From NCBI GenBank assembly GCA_015655075.1, contig JAATFT010000065.1:1-43386 (forward strand): 43,386 nt of DNA, in the 5' to 3' direction. Source of the DNA: Clostridiales bacterium. GTDB lineage: Bacteria > Bacillota > Clostridia > Lachnospirales > Lachnospiraceae. Position 1 is the first letter of the stretch. Each line of letters opens with the position of its first letter. Positions 1 through 9,097 of the stretch are shown here, one piece after another. The translations under genes were made by a program, and so were the position numbers. The notes beneath the pieces were generated by a model, which was not told where the DNA came from, did no database searches, and was given only the letters and a program-made list of their open reading frames with translations.

Positions 1-2163
1 ATTCTCTTCCTCGTTGCCGTAAACAAAATTATGGCGCTCCTTCTCCATAACGGAGGCTTTCTTTTTTGACATGGCCCGGCGCACCAGGTCGCTGCGCCCG
101 TAACCGTAACCGGCCAGATCCCGAACGATCTGCATTACCTGCTCCTGGTATACAATACAGCCGTAAGTGGGTGAAAGAATCGGCTCTAACTGAGGGCATT
201 CATATATAATACCTTCCGCCTCATTTTTCCCCTTAATATATTTCGGGATAAACTCCATGGGGCCCGGACGGTAGAGGGAAATACCCGCTATAATATCCTC
301 CATGCTTTTCGGCTTTAATTCTTTCATGAAGCTTTTCATTCCGGAGCTTTCCAGCTGGAAAACACCTTCCGTTTTACCGGAAGCTATCAGGGCATATACA
401 TTTTTATCCTCGTAATCGATTTTTTCAATATCTATTTCTTCTTCCTCTTTCCGATTTTTATTTACCAGACGGACTGCATTCTGAATGACGGTCAGAGTCC
501 TAAGACCTAAAAAGTCCATTTTAAGCAGTCCCAGTTCTTCTAAAATTGTCATGGTAAACTGAGTGGTTATGGAATCGTCGGAAGCACGGGAAAGAGGTAC
601 ATACTCCACCACCGGGGCTTTGCTGATAACAACTCCCGCCGCATGCATGGAGGTATGTCTTGGCAAGCCCTCCAATCTTAAGGACATATCAATTAAATAC
701 TTAATCTCTTCATCATTTTCATAAAGAGCTCTTAACTCTTGATTCTGTTTTAATGCTTTTTCTATGGTGATTCCAAGCTCCGTGGGAATCATCTTGGCAA
801 CCGTATCCACCCTGGCATAACCTAAATCCAGGGCGCGCCCCACATCCCGGATTGCCGCCCTGGCAGCCATGGTTCCAAAGGTCACAATCTGCACCACCCG
901 GTCTTTGCCGTATTTTTCGACCACGTAATCTATTACTTCCTGCCTGCGTTCAAAACAAAAATCAATATCAATATCAGGCATGGTTAAACGTTCCGGATTT
1001 AAAAAACGCTCAAACAGTAAATTATACTTAATGGGGTCTATATTAGTAATTCCCAGGGAATAAGAAACAATACTGCCGGCGGCGCTTCCCCTTCCCGGCC
1101 CTACCATGATTTCATGATCCCTGGCATATTTGATAAAATCACCGACGATTAAAAAGTAATCCGCAAATCCCATGCTGTTAATCGTGTCGATTTCATATTC
1201 CAGACGGTCTGTTAATTCCCGGGAAGGATTAGGAAATCTTTTTTCCAGACCTTCACGGCATAATTTCTGTAAATATTCCAGGGCTGTAAATCCCTCGGGA
1301 ACATCAAATTGGGGGAGCTTATATTCACCGAATTCAATTTCAACGTGACAGCGCTGTGCTATTTTATGGGTATTTTCCAGGGCTTCTTCGGCATATGGAA
1401 ATATTTTAAGCATCTCTTCCGGAGATTTAATAAAATACTGCCCTCCTTCATACCGCATACGGTTTTCATCGGTTACTTTTTTCTGGGTCTGGATGCATAG
1501 CAGGATGTCGTGAGCCTGAGCATCGCTTTCTAAAGTATAATGCACGTCATTTGTAGCTACCAGGGCTATCCCGGTCTCATTGCTCATACGAAGAAGTCCC
1601 TGGTTCACGGTCTTTTGTTCCGGTATCCCATGGTCCTGGAGTTCTAAAAAGAAGTTGTCCTCTCCAAAGATATCCCTTAAGCGCAGGGCGGCCCTTTTCC
1701 CTTCCTCATAAAAGCCCTTGCGCAGATTGGTGGCAACTTCCCCTGCAAGGCAGGCGCTTAAAGCAATAATACCCTCGCTGTATTCTTTCATTACTTCATA
1801 ATCAATCCTTGGCTTATAATAAAAGCCCTCTAAAAATCCTTTGGATACAATCTTCATCAAATTGGCATATCCCTTATTATTTTCAGCCAGCAATACCAGA
1901 TGGTAATAACGGTCATCGGAAGAACTGGCTTCCCGGTCAAAACGGGAACCCGGCGCCACATAGACTTCACAGCCGATAATCGGACGGATTCCCTCTGCCA
2001 GGCAGGCACGGTAGAAATCAATTACACCGTACATAACCCCATGGTCCGTGATCGCCATGCTGTCCATCCCCAATTCCTTGACTCTGGCCACCATCTCCTT
2101 AATTTTGCCGGAACCGTCTAATAAACTGTATTCAGTATGTAAATGCAAATGTGTGAAATTCAT
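1..2163 (-). CDS. dnaE: DNA polymerase III alpha subunit DnaE, 5' part (runs off window)
   Basis: Replicative polymerase subunit. The first 721 codons are in the window and the gene continues past base 1. The product opens with MNFTHLHLHTEYSLLDG, the start of the PHP domain, and the catalytic polymerase motif PDIDIDF lies near residue 395-400. The PGRGSAAGS segment and the later RPGPMEFIPKYIKG segment are also typical of DnaE. It is DnaE rather than PolC because the PHP domain is at the extreme N terminus and no exonuclease is inserted. The start at 2163 has GGAGT five bases upstream. The frame is intact throughout. It is monocistronic on its 5' side, with a 539-base gap before the next gene. 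Confidence 0.97.
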   Translation of the reverse strand, partial: MNFTHLHLHTEYSLLDGSGKIKEMVARVKELGMDSMAITDHGVMYGVIDFYRACLAEGIRPIIGCEVYVAPGSRFDREASSSDDRYYHLVLLAENNKGYANLMKIVSKGFLEGFYYKPRIDYEVMKEYSEGIIALSACLAGEVATNLRKGFYEEGKRAALRLRDIFGEDNFFLELQDHGIPEQKTVNQGLLRMSNETGIALVATNDVHYTLESDAQAHDILLCIQTQKKVTDENRMRYEGGQYFIKSPEEMLKIFPYAEEALENTHKIAQRCHVEIEFGEYKLPQFDVPEGFTALEYLQKLCREGLEKRFPNPSRELTDRLEYEIDTINSMGFADYFLIVGDFIKYARDHEIMVGPGRGSAAGSIVSYSLGITNIDPIKYNLLFERFLNPERLTMPDIDIDFCFERRQEVIDYVVEKYGKDRVVQIVTFGTMAARAAIRDVGRALDLGYARVDTVAKMIPTELGITIEKALKQNQELRALYENDEEIKYLIDMSLRLEGLPRHTSMHAAGVVISKAPVVEYVPLSRASDDSITTQFTMTILEELGLLKMDFLGLRTLTVIQNAVRLVNKNRKEEEEIDIEKIDYEDKNVYALIASGKTEGVFQLESSGMKSFMKELKPKSMEDIIAGISLYRPGPMEFIPKYIKGKNEAEGIIYECPQLEPILSPTYGCIVYQEQVMQIVRDLAGYGYGRSDLVRRAMSKKKASVMEKERHNFVYGNEEEN

Positions 2164-2702
2164 ATCTGACTCCTATCTGCCCAATAAACGGACGTATTAA
2201 TATCCTTTTTTCTCTTGTTAAAGCTCTGGCAAAATGCCGCTTAATAAACAGCTGCTAAATAAACGATTGCTTATAGAAAAAGGCCGATGTAAATGCCTTT
2301 GTTTTATTTTCCGGTTATTCCAAAATAAATTTAAAACAACATAAATAATTATAACATATTTATTGGCTCCCGTAAAAGCAAATAAAGATAAATAAAAAAA
2401 TATTTTATACGCAGAATCATTGAAAGGGACTGCTTTCAATCTCAATTCCATCTAACTTTTCAGGTGAAATTTGGTTATATTTCTCCAAACTTATACTTAA
2501 GGGATGAAGCGACACTTTTTCTTTACCGTTATCAATCGCTCGATCTTTGAATTAAATATCATAAGCAAAATCAGCCCGTCCATATTATATTGTTTTCCTG
2601 TAAATAATATAATTGGACAGGCTAAATTTATAAAATATTAATATGCAAAATTCGGGAGATGCCAAAAAAATTTTGCCGGGGACATCATTCCTTTTGTCAA
2701 AA
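2164..2702. other. Intergenic gap dnaE / polysaccharide deacetylase
   Basis: A 539-base AT-rich stretch between two minus-strand genes. It holds the inverted repeat at 2573-2623 and presumably the dnaE promoter. A 77-codon minus-strand frame at 2218-2451 has no good ribosome site and no family resemblance, so I do not count it as a gene. Confidence 0.6.
2573..2623 (-). terminator. Inverted repeat, possible terminator of the deacetylase gene
   Basis: AGCCCGTCCATATTATATTG and its near complement ending in TTGGACAGGCT form arms of about 20 bases with a short loop. On the minus strand the stem is followed only by GATTTTGC, a weak U tract, so termination is plausible but not certain. Confidence 0.4.
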
Positions 2703-4139
2703 TTATTTCAATGCCGGTCTGGTTTTATCCACCACCTTGCTTAAATCAAACAAGTCCGCAAGTCTTTCCGGGAATTGCAGCATGGCCTGCCCGTCCAAGG
2801 GACGTCTGGTCATTCGCACATAGTCATCCTTCACCTGTATCCAGGGATCTTTATATACCCCGCAGAAATAATCAAATCCGGATTGTTTTAAGTATTTAAA
2901 TTTATCACTGCTGTAATGTCCCATGGTAGTTTCCATATCAATACCAAACGGGAAGATATAAATATCCGTGGATCCGACCAAAGAACCGACTTCCTTAAGC
3001 CACCGGTCCGTATCCTTCTTGGTAAAATTATAAGTTGCTTTTCCCATATCCCGGTGTCCGTAACTATGGGAGGCAAATTCCCAGCCCCACTGCTTCATAA
3101 CTTTGGCAATTTTCTTAACGGTCTCCTGATCCTGGTCATAGGTAGGTGAGGCCTTGTCATTGGTACGGTAACCCATACTTCCTTCATAACCGGTCAAAGC
3201 AACGATCCCTTTTGCTCCCTTATAAGAAAAATCAGGATGTTCCTCTATAAAGGTCTCTAAAATCGGAACCATGTCATAATCCCCCACTGATACCGTACCG
3301 TCATCCATTGTCATCTCCGTAGACGGACGGCCGTTTTCATCTATGACTATTCTTGTGGCAAAACCGTCTCCCGTCATATAATTATAATAACATACGTCAT
3401 CCTGGGAAATGACAAAGGGTTTTTTGTCGGGCGGCAGCATAATATTACCTGTTACATATTTCGTTTTGCCGTCCTCTCCCTTTACCTTTTTCGCAACGTC
3501 ATGGATGCTGACAATGACATAGCCCTTATCGTACATCTGCTGCATCATGGCTTTGAATTCGTCAATGGTGGTCATGTAATAATTATACCCGTTGGATTTC
3601 GAATCCCCGTCAAAGGCCTTCTTAGGGTCTGCAACTAAGGTGTGAAAGAATATATGATTTATCTCATCCACTGAATCATAGGCACCTAACGGGTCCAGTG
3701 TCTGCTTTGTCGCCTCATATCCTGCGACTGCTTTGATTAGGACTTCATAATCCGTATAATTTTTGCCAAAGCTTTTAATTAAATCAATCGCTTTGTCATA
3801 GTCATAACCTAAGGCCAGCTTATCCGCCTCCGCAATCAAATCCGATATCTTTTTCTCTGTTTCTTTTTGTTCCTTTTCCAATTGCCGCTGCTTTTGCTCT
3901 TCGAGTGTTAAGGCTTGGGTTACCGTGTCCGTATTATCTTTCGTATCACCGGACGTCTGTTCATTAACGGAATTATTTCCTCCTTTACCATGCTTTGGCA
4001 AAATTAAAATTAGATAGGCATATAATCCTACGACGATACAAAGAATTACTGCCTCTATAATCAGTAAATTCCGAAATTTTCTATTTTTTGTTTTGTTTCT
4101 GTTATTGGATTTCCCTTCAAACTCGTCTCGCCTAGCCAT
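2703..4139 (-). CDS. Membrane-anchored polysaccharide deacetylase (NodB-like)
   Basis: A 478-residue protein with a basic N terminus, one transmembrane segment at about residues 24-48 (ILCIVVGLYAYLILIL), a Thr/Asn-rich linker, and a Glu/Lys-rich helix at about 90-130 that looks like coiled coil. A NodB-like deacetylase domain fills the C-terminal half. Motif 1 is degenerate, SQDDV in place of TFDDG, and motif 2 is SHSYGH, which supplies the metal-binding His pair. The domain is expected outside the membrane, acting on peptidoglycan or another amino-sugar polymer. The start is supported by GGAG eight bases upstream. The exact substrate cannot be read from the sequence. Confidence 0.85.
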   Translation of the reverse strand: MARRDEFEGKSNNRNKTKNRKFRNLLIIEAVILCIVVGLYAYLILILPKHGKGGNNSVNEQTSGDTKDNTDTVTQALTLEEQKQRQLEKEQKETEKKISDLIAEADKLALGYDYDKAIDLIKSFGKNYTDYEVLIKAVAGYEATKQTLDPLGAYDSVDEINHIFFHTLVADPKKAFDGDSKSNGYNYYMTTIDEFKAMMQQMYDKGYVIVSIHDVAKKVKGEDGKTKYVTGNIMLPPDKKPFVISQDDVCYYNYMTGDGFATRIVIDENGRPSTEMTMDDGTVSVGDYDMVPILETFIEEHPDFSYKGAKGIVALTGYEGSMGYRTNDKASPTYDQDQETVKKIAKVMKQWGWEFASHSYGHRDMGKATYNFTKKDTDRWLKEVGSLVGSTDIYIFPFGIDMETTMGHYSSDKFKYLKQSGFDYFCGVYKDPWIQVKDDYVRMTRRPLDGQAMLQFPERLADLFDLSKVVDKTRPALK

Positions 4140-4776
4140 TTTTATTTCTCCTATTTACCGTGACTATTCACCTTTGCTCCAATTCCAAATGCATCCGCCA
4201 ATAGAAACACGATTTTCGTCCTTATCGTATTATTATAACTTTTATTATTATATCTAATATTTCTGTTTCATAATCTATTATTTTTTATCCACCAGATATT
4301 GCATAAAAAACGATATAATACCTTACAAGCGCTGCTCCATATCTTTACGATATTAAAATTCCGGACAATATGAATACTATATCTGCAATGAGCACGCAAT
4401 ATCTTACAATACAACGCATTATCTCTGAAATTTTGCCTTACACCGGCACAAAGCATCTTAAGAATCAAGCATCTTCTAAATAAGTTACATTATAGCATAT
4501 ACAGATTTACATTTCTTTACGTTTTTATTAATTAATATTTCGTTTCAGTTGCGATTTTTATTCTTTTCTATTAAATAAATAATAAGCTGCCGCAATATAA
4601 TATATTGACTTTTGACCTTCCTTTCCTCTTAATTTTTCTGCAAGTAGATAAAAACTTTAAAATACGGCTTCACGGAATTTCCTATTAAATAAAAAATCTG
4701 CCTCATAAGTCCCTCATGCGGCAGATTTTGAAAAAATTATTTCCTATTTAATTTAAAATTATATTTCCTACTAAAG
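4140..4776. other. Intergenic gap deacetylase / crh
   Basis: Very AT-rich and otherwise empty apart from the crh terminator at its right end and, presumably, the deacetylase promoter. A 66-codon minus-strand frame at 4268-4468 has an unusual composition and no convincing ribosome site, so I do not annotate it. Confidence 0.6.
4691..4730 (-). terminator. Rho-independent terminator after crh
   Basis: On the minus strand, AAAATCTGCC pairs with GGCAGATTTT, with inner CATGAG/TTATG pairing, and the stem runs into TTTTTTATTT. It lies 47 bases after the crh stop and closes the hprK-to-crh gene string. Confidence 0.88.
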
Positions 4777-5031
4777 CTATTTACTGCTTAAATATTTTTC
4801 AATATTTTCCATTGCTACTTCTTCATCAGGTCCGTCAGCGGAAACTGTTACCTCTTCACCCGCAGATAATCCCAAGCTCATCATCCCCATAATGCTCTTG
4901 GCATTTACCTTTTTCTCGTCACATTCCACGTAAATGCTGCTTTCATATTGACTGGCTACCTGAACCAATAAAGCAACCGGTCTTGCCTCTAATCCTGTTG
5001 GAATCTTAATTAATATTTTCTTTGTTACCAT
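4777..5031 (-). CDS. crh: Crh-like HPr-family catabolite repression protein
   Basis: An 84-residue HPr-fold protein. Around position 15 it reads TGLEARPVALLVQ: the phosphocarrier His15 of HPr (GLHARP or GIHARP) is Glu15, so it cannot accept phosphate from Enzyme I in the normal way. The regulatory serine is kept at residue 46 (VNAKSIMGMMSLG). That combination is the signature of Crh, which in Bacillus subtilis has Gln15 and is phosphorylated on Ser46 by HprK to act with CcpA. Gene order agrees: in Bacillus crh follows whiA (yvcL). Here it overlaps the whiA 3' end by 26 bases and has its own GGAGG nine bases before the ATG. hprK is 4 kb upstream in the same string. The protein should be a regulator, not a PTS carrier. 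Confidence 0.88.
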   Translation of the reverse strand: MVTKKILIKIPTGLEARPVALLVQVASQYESSIYVECDEKKVNAKSIMGMMSLGLSAGEEVTVSADGPDEEVAMENIEKYLSSK

Positions 5032-5992
5032 AATTTACTTCCTCCTTCTGTTCCCTTAAGTTATCAGCTAAAATGCTTAGTTTACGCAATCTGTGGTTTA
5101 CACCGGATTTGCCGATTGGCGGGCTAAGCAGTGCTCCTAATTCTTTTAAAGATGCATCCGGGTGTTCGATCCGCAGAGCTGCTATTTCTTCAAGCCCCTC
5201 TGTCAATTCACTGAAACCTGCCCGGTTTTTAATATATAGGATATCATCTATCTGCTTCGCTGCCGCCACAACTGTTTTATTTATATTAGCGGCTTCACAG
5301 TTTACCTGCCTGTTAATGGAATTTCTCATTTCTTTCAGAATTCTCACATTCTCCAGATTCATAAGCGCTACATGAGCTTCCATTATATTTAACAAATCAA
5401 CGATCTGCGATCCTTCCTTTACATATACAACAAAATATTTTTTACGGGTAACAATTTTTGCATCAATATCAAAGCTATTGATAATTTCCTGTATTTGTTT
5501 TGCCTTTGGTTTTGTTGTGGCTACAATTTCAAAATGGTATGTTTTTTTCGGATCACTCATGGAGCCGGCCGCTAAAAAAGCTCCTCTTATAAACGCTCTT
5601 TTACAGCAGACATTCTGTATCACCAGGTTGTTTTTAATAGAAAGATTTTCTCCTATCTCCATATACTCATCCATTAATTTTGTTGCCTGGAGTACTTTTA
5701 TTACAATATCATGATCCATTATTATTAAACTATACATTTTGCTTGACTTTAAATAAGTATTTCGTTTAATTGAAATTTCTGTATTTATATTAAATGTTTT
5801 TTTGATTAAAGTAAAGTACTTTCTTGCAACAGTTAAATTTTCCGTATGAATTTTTAAGATATACCGGTCATTTGCTGTGATAATGATGCGCCCGCACAAG
5901 CTGATCAATGCCGCTAATTCCGCTATCTGACAATGTCTTGCCGGATTAAACTGTTTTGATAATTCATCCTTGACCTCTTTGGAAAATGACAT
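5006..5992 (-). CDS. whiA: WhiA, DNA-binding protein WhiA/YvcL
   Basis: A 328-residue protein of the usual WhiA length. It opens with MSFSKEVKDELSK, typical of the family. The N-terminal two thirds correspond to the LAGLIDADG-like fold (CKRAFIRGAFLAAGSMSDP near residues 130-150). The C terminus is a helix-turn-helix segment (LKELGALLSPPIGKSGVNHR). In Gram-positive bacteria WhiA is linked to cell division and chromosome segregation, and in actinomycetes to sporulation control. It starts 35 bases after rapZ and overlaps crh by 26 bases, so the three genes are probably translated from one message. yvcK, which sits between rapZ and whiA in many Firmicutes, is absent here. Confidence 0.95.
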   Translation of the reverse strand: MSFSKEVKDELSKQFNPARHCQIAELAALISLCGRIIITANDRYILKIHTENLTVARKYFTLIKKTFNINTEISIKRNTYLKSSKMYSLIIMDHDIVIKVLQATKLMDEYMEIGENLSIKNNLVIQNVCCKRAFIRGAFLAAGSMSDPKKTYHFEIVATTKPKAKQIQEIINSFDIDAKIVTRKKYFVVYVKEGSQIVDLLNIMEAHVALMNLENVRILKEMRNSINRQVNCEAANINKTVVAAAKQIDDILYIKNRAGFSELTEGLEEIAALRIEHPDASLKELGALLSPPIGKSGVNHRLRKLSILADNLREQKEEVNYGNKENIN

Positions 5993-6027
5993 AATTGTTC
6001 ACCTCACAAGAATTAACTTAGCCAATA

Positions 6028-6894
6028 CTATCTCTTTGCATCTTTTTCTATATCCCTGTGTTCCACTTTCAACCCGTATTTAAGCTTTTTAAGGCGGCCT
6101 GTTATTTCATTGGCAAGGGTAACGGAACGATGTTTTCCTCCGGTACAGCCAATGCTGATTACCAGTTGGTTCTTCCCTTCCAGCAGATATTTGGGTATTA
6201 AAAAGGTTATCATATCTTCCAGCTTATCTAAAAAAATCCCGGCCATCTCAGAACTCATTACAAAATCCCTTACCGGCTTATCATTTCCGGTCTGGTATTT
6301 TAAAATCGGGTCATAGAAGGGGTTTGGCAAAAACCTCACGTCAAAAACCAAATCCGAGTCCATTGGTATTCCATATTTGAACCCAAAGGATAATACTGTA
6401 ATAAAGAAATTATTATATTTTTCATTTTTATTATATATTTTATCAACTTCAGACTTTAATTCACGAATAAGCATCTGACTGGTATCAATAATTACATCTG
6501 CTTTCTTTTTTATAAAGCTTAGTTTTTCCCGTTCGTCTTCAATGCCCTGTTCCACACGGCCGGAACCGGATAAAGGATGGATTCTTCTGGTTTCCTTATA
6601 CCTTTTTACCAAAACCTCCGTTTTAGCATCCAGGAATAATATCTCGTAATGATAACCTTCCGTTTTCATTTTTTCCAACACTTCATCTAATTCTTCCAAT
6701 GCCTGTCCGCTGCGGATATCAACTCCTAATGCGACCTTGTCAAATTTCTCCTTACCCTGAAAGGTAAGCTGTACAAACTTAAAAATAAGTTGGATAGGAA
6801 GATTGTCTACACAGAAATATCCGGCGTCTTCCAGCATCTTTAATACCGAGCTTTTACCCGCCCCGGACATTCCTGTTACAATAACCATCCTCAT
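6028..6894 (-). CDS. rapZ: RapZ/YvcJ family P-loop nucleotide-binding protein
   Basis: A 288-residue protein, the normal family length. The Walker A motif GMSGAGKS is at residues 8-15 immediately after the first strand, followed by DAGYFCVDNLP. Near the C terminus is SIGCTGGKHRSVTLAN, the hallmark of the RapZ/YvcJ C-terminal domain. YvcJ of Bacillus binds and hydrolyses nucleotides. The RNase-adaptor role for GlmZ small RNA is known from enterobacteria and should not be assumed here. The neighbours murB (17 bases upstream) and whiA (35 bases downstream) make it an operon member. Confidence 0.94.
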   Translation of the reverse strand: MRMVIVTGMSGAGKSSVLKMLEDAGYFCVDNLPIQLIFKFVQLTFQGKEKFDKVALGVDIRSGQALEELDEVLEKMKTEGYHYEILFLDAKTEVLVKRYKETRRIHPLSGSGRVEQGIEDEREKLSFIKKKADVIIDTSQMLIRELKSEVDKIYNKNEKYNNFFITVLSFGFKYGIPMDSDLVFDVRFLPNPFYDPILKYQTGNDKPVRDFVMSSEMAGIFLDKLEDMITFLIPKYLLEGKNQLVISIGCTGGKHRSVTLANEITGRLKKLKYGLKVEHRDIEKDAKR

Positions 6895-6911
6895 AGCAAC
6901 CTCTCAATCTG

Positions 6912-7829
6912 TTAGAATTCACCTAAAAATTTGACTTCAGGTTCTAACACAACTCCAAATTTATGATCCACAATTTCTATCACGTCAGATAATAATGTTT
7001 TTACCTCACTGGCTGTCGCGCCCCCTTTATTGATAACAAAACCGCAATGTTTTTCGGATATCTGTGCATTACCCACCCGATATCCTCTTAACCCGGAATC
7101 CATAATGAGCTTTCCGGCATAATAACCGGTCGGCCTTTTAAAGGTACTGCCGGCGCTGGAATACTCAAGCGGCTGTTTTTCACGTCTTCTTGCATTAAGA
7201 TCATTTATCTTGCAAATAATCTCTTCTTTGTTGCCTGGTCTGAGACCAAATACAGCTTCTAAGACAATATAATGATTATCCTGAATCGCTGTAGTACGAT
7301 AACCCATATTTAATTCTTTTTTATTAAGCCTTAGAATATTGCCTTCCTGATCCAGTACAACGGCTTCCAGAATGGTTTGTTTGATTTCACCGTCATAGGC
7401 CCCTGCATTCATGGTTACGGCACCGCCAAGTGTTCCCGGGATGCCGGCTGCAAATTCAAAGCCCGTCAGGCTATGCTCTGCTATTTCCCCTGCCAGCTTC
7501 GATAATAAAACACCGGCCTGTGCCCTTACCGTATACTGTCCCTCATCAATAGAAATTTTGCTGAAGGCTCCGCTTAACTTTATGACGGTTCCCCGGTATC
7601 CTTTATCACTGACCAAAAGATTACTTCCATTTCCAATAATATAATAGGGCATGTTTTCTTCTTTACATAATTTTACTGCCTCCGCCACCTGGGATATGCT
7701 CCCGGGTAATACAAGAAATTGTGCGGGTCCGCCGATTTCAAAGGTGGTATGCCTGTCCAGAGGTTCTTCTATCATTATCTGCTTCTCATTCAGTATTTTT
7801 TTTAACTTTTGATAAAATGCCTCATTCAT
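6912..7829 (-). CDS. murB: UDP-N-acetylenolpyruvoylglucosamine reductase MurB
   Basis: An FAD enzyme that reduces enolpyruvyl-UDP-GlcNAc to UDP-MurNAc in peptidoglycan precursor synthesis. Visible motifs are HTTFEIGGPA, IIGNGSNLLVSDKG (FAD binding), GIPGTLGGAVTMNAGAYDGE, AGSTFKRP with the catalytic serine, and the C-terminal LEPEVKFLGEF. These fit the Gram-positive type II form. I place the start at ATG 7829 (MNEAFYQK, 305 residues) because GGGAG lies four bases before it. The frame is open to a GTG at 7862, but nothing like a ribosome site precedes that codon. It sits 17 bases upstream of rapZ. Confidence 0.95.
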   Translation of the reverse strand: MNEAFYQKLKKILNEKQIMIEEPLDRHTTFEIGGPAQFLVLPGSISQVAEAVKLCKEENMPYYIIGNGSNLLVSDKGYRGTVIKLSGAFSKISIDEGQYTVRAQAGVLLSKLAGEIAEHSLTGFEFAAGIPGTLGGAVTMNAGAYDGEIKQTILEAVVLDQEGNILRLNKKELNMGYRTTAIQDNHYIVLEAVFGLRPGNKEEIICKINDLNARRREKQPLEYSSAGSTFKRPTGYYAGKLIMDSGLRGYRVGNAQISEKHCGFVINKGGATASEVKTLLSDVIEIVDHKFGVVLEPEVKFLGEF

Positions 7830-7887
7830 AATACTCCCATTGCATATACTTAAATCCTGCACTGCATAAATGTGTTAGCATGAATGT

Positions 7888-7905
7888 GCGGTTCGTAAGA
7901 ACCGC
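7888..7905. repeat. Small perfect hairpin between ROK kinase and murB
   Basis: GCGGTTC-GTAA-GAACCGC is a perfect seven-base stem with a four-base loop in the 170-base gap. No T run follows on either strand, so it is not an obvious terminator. It may be an mRNA structure or a piece of a repeat. Confidence 0.5.
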
Positions 7906-7999
7906 CGTAACTGAACAGTCACATATTTTATTTCTATATGCTACTTAGTATATGCTTTCCCTTAGCTTTTATATGTTAGTGTAATAAGGAAATCCTCAT

Positions 8000-8944
8000 C
8001 TATTTTCCGATAATCAGTTTGGCACTTCCATAGATTCCCGCATCATTGCCTAATTCAGCAAGCTTAAAATCCTTATTTTTTAAAGCAAATAATACATTAT
8101 TTTCATAATATTTCTTAATTAAATCCGTTAACATAGTGCCGGCCTTAGATACCCCTCCCCCGATAACAAACGCCTGAGGATCTACCACATGGGCAATATG
8201 GGACATTGCAATTCCCAAATACCTGCATAACTGTTCCACCAGCTGATTGGACAGTACGTCCCCTTTTTTTGCACAATCAAAGATTGCCTTGGCTGAAAGA
8301 TATTCCATATTCCTAAGTTCAGAGGGTTCCCTGGATTTCTCCAAAAGCCTTTTAGCCTCTTTTACAATGCCTGTTGCGGAAGCAAACTGCTCCAGACATC
8401 CTTTTCTGCCGCAGTTGCATCTGTCTTCTTCTTCATAATTAACCATAATATGGCCGATTTCACCGGCCGCTCCATTACTGCCGGTTAAGATTTCACCATT
8501 TAAAATAACTCCGCCCCCGACACCGGTGCCCAAGGTTACCATAATGAGATTTACGTAGCCCCTGCCGCCGCCCTGCCACATTTCACCTAAAGCAGCCACG
8601 TTCGCGTCATTGCCCACCAGGGTTTCAAAACCGGTTAAACGTTTTGTTTCTTTTGCCACGTTAAAAACGCCCCAGCCCAGATTCACACAGTGGATTACGG
8701 TTCCGTCTTCCGTTACGGGGCCCGGAACGCCAATTCCGATGCCGATGATATTCTCTCTTGCTAAGTTGTCATCCGCTATCTTTTTGTTTACAGATGCGGC
8801 AACGTCTTCTAAAATATGGCTTCCCCCGTCCTCCTTTCTGGTTGGAATCTCCCATTTGTCAAGTAAATTTCCTTTTTCTGTAAAAATTCCCAGCTTAACT
8901 GAGGTTCCGCCAATATCAATACCAAAACATAATCTTTCCATCAT
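8000..8944 (-). CDS. glcK: ROK-family kinase, probable glucokinase
   Basis: A 314-residue sugar kinase of the ROK family, expected to phosphorylate glucose at C6 with ATP. The phosphate-binding motif is DIGGTSVKLG from residue 10. The catalytic Asp lies in VGNDANVAALGEMW, followed by TLGTGVGGGVI. The zinc motif is HIMVN..CNCGRKGCLEQFASATG (CxCGxxGCxE), and VIGGGVSKAG is near the C terminus. There is no N-terminal helix-turn-helix, so it is a kinase rather than a ROK repressor. Either of the two leading Met codons could be used. The setting between hprK and murB fits a carbon-supply role. Confidence 0.9.
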   Translation of the reverse strand: MMERLCFGIDIGGTSVKLGIFTEKGNLLDKWEIPTRKEDGGSHILEDVAASVNKKIADDNLARENIIGIGIGVPGPVTEDGTVIHCVNLGWGVFNVAKETKRLTGFETLVGNDANVAALGEMWQGGGRGYVNLIMVTLGTGVGGGVILNGEILTGSNGAAGEIGHIMVNYEEEDRCNCGRKGCLEQFASATGIVKEAKRLLEKSREPSELRNMEYLSAKAIFDCAKKGDVLSNQLVEQLCRYLGIAMSHIAHVVDPQAFVIGGGVSKAGTMLTDLIKKYYENNVLFALKNKDFKLAELGNDAGIYGSAKLIIGK

Positions 8945-8952
8945 TCTTTACA

Positions 8953-9058
8953 CCCATTGCATACCGCAGGCCGGCCTACGGTACTGCCACAAATAAAAAC
9001 GGTTGAAAGAATCGGCATGTGGCATTCTTTCTCTATTTCATATTTTCTTTCAACCTTT
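8953..9058. repeat. Two-hairpin intergenic repeat, copy A
   Basis: Starts with CCCATTGCATA. A near-perfect palindrome follows, ACCGCAGGCCGGCCTACGGT (8963-8982), then AAATAAAAA, then an 11-base inverted repeat GGTTGAAAGAA (9001-9011) / TTCTTTCAACC (9045-9055). The same order of parts recurs at 15108-15216, with the first hairpin replaced by a different but self-complementary sequence. Read on the minus strand, the long hairpin is followed by GTTTTTATTT and could terminate hprK transcription. The conserved TATGCAATGGG end lies just upstream of the ROK kinase start. Confidence 0.75.
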
Positions 9059-9097
9059 CCGACATGATGCCGCTCTGCGACATTCTTAAAAATAATA

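Noticed and set aside
2218..2451. 77-codon minus-strand frame before dnaE
   Set aside because: AT-rich intergenic DNA without a ribosome site; no recognisable motif.
4268..4468. 66-codon minus-strand frame before the deacetylase
   Set aside because: Cys/Arg/Trp-rich random-looking product and no ribosome site.
4777..5031. Ordinary phosphocarrier HPr (ptsH)
   Set aside because: Residue 15 is Glu, not His, and the gene follows whiA; Crh fits better.
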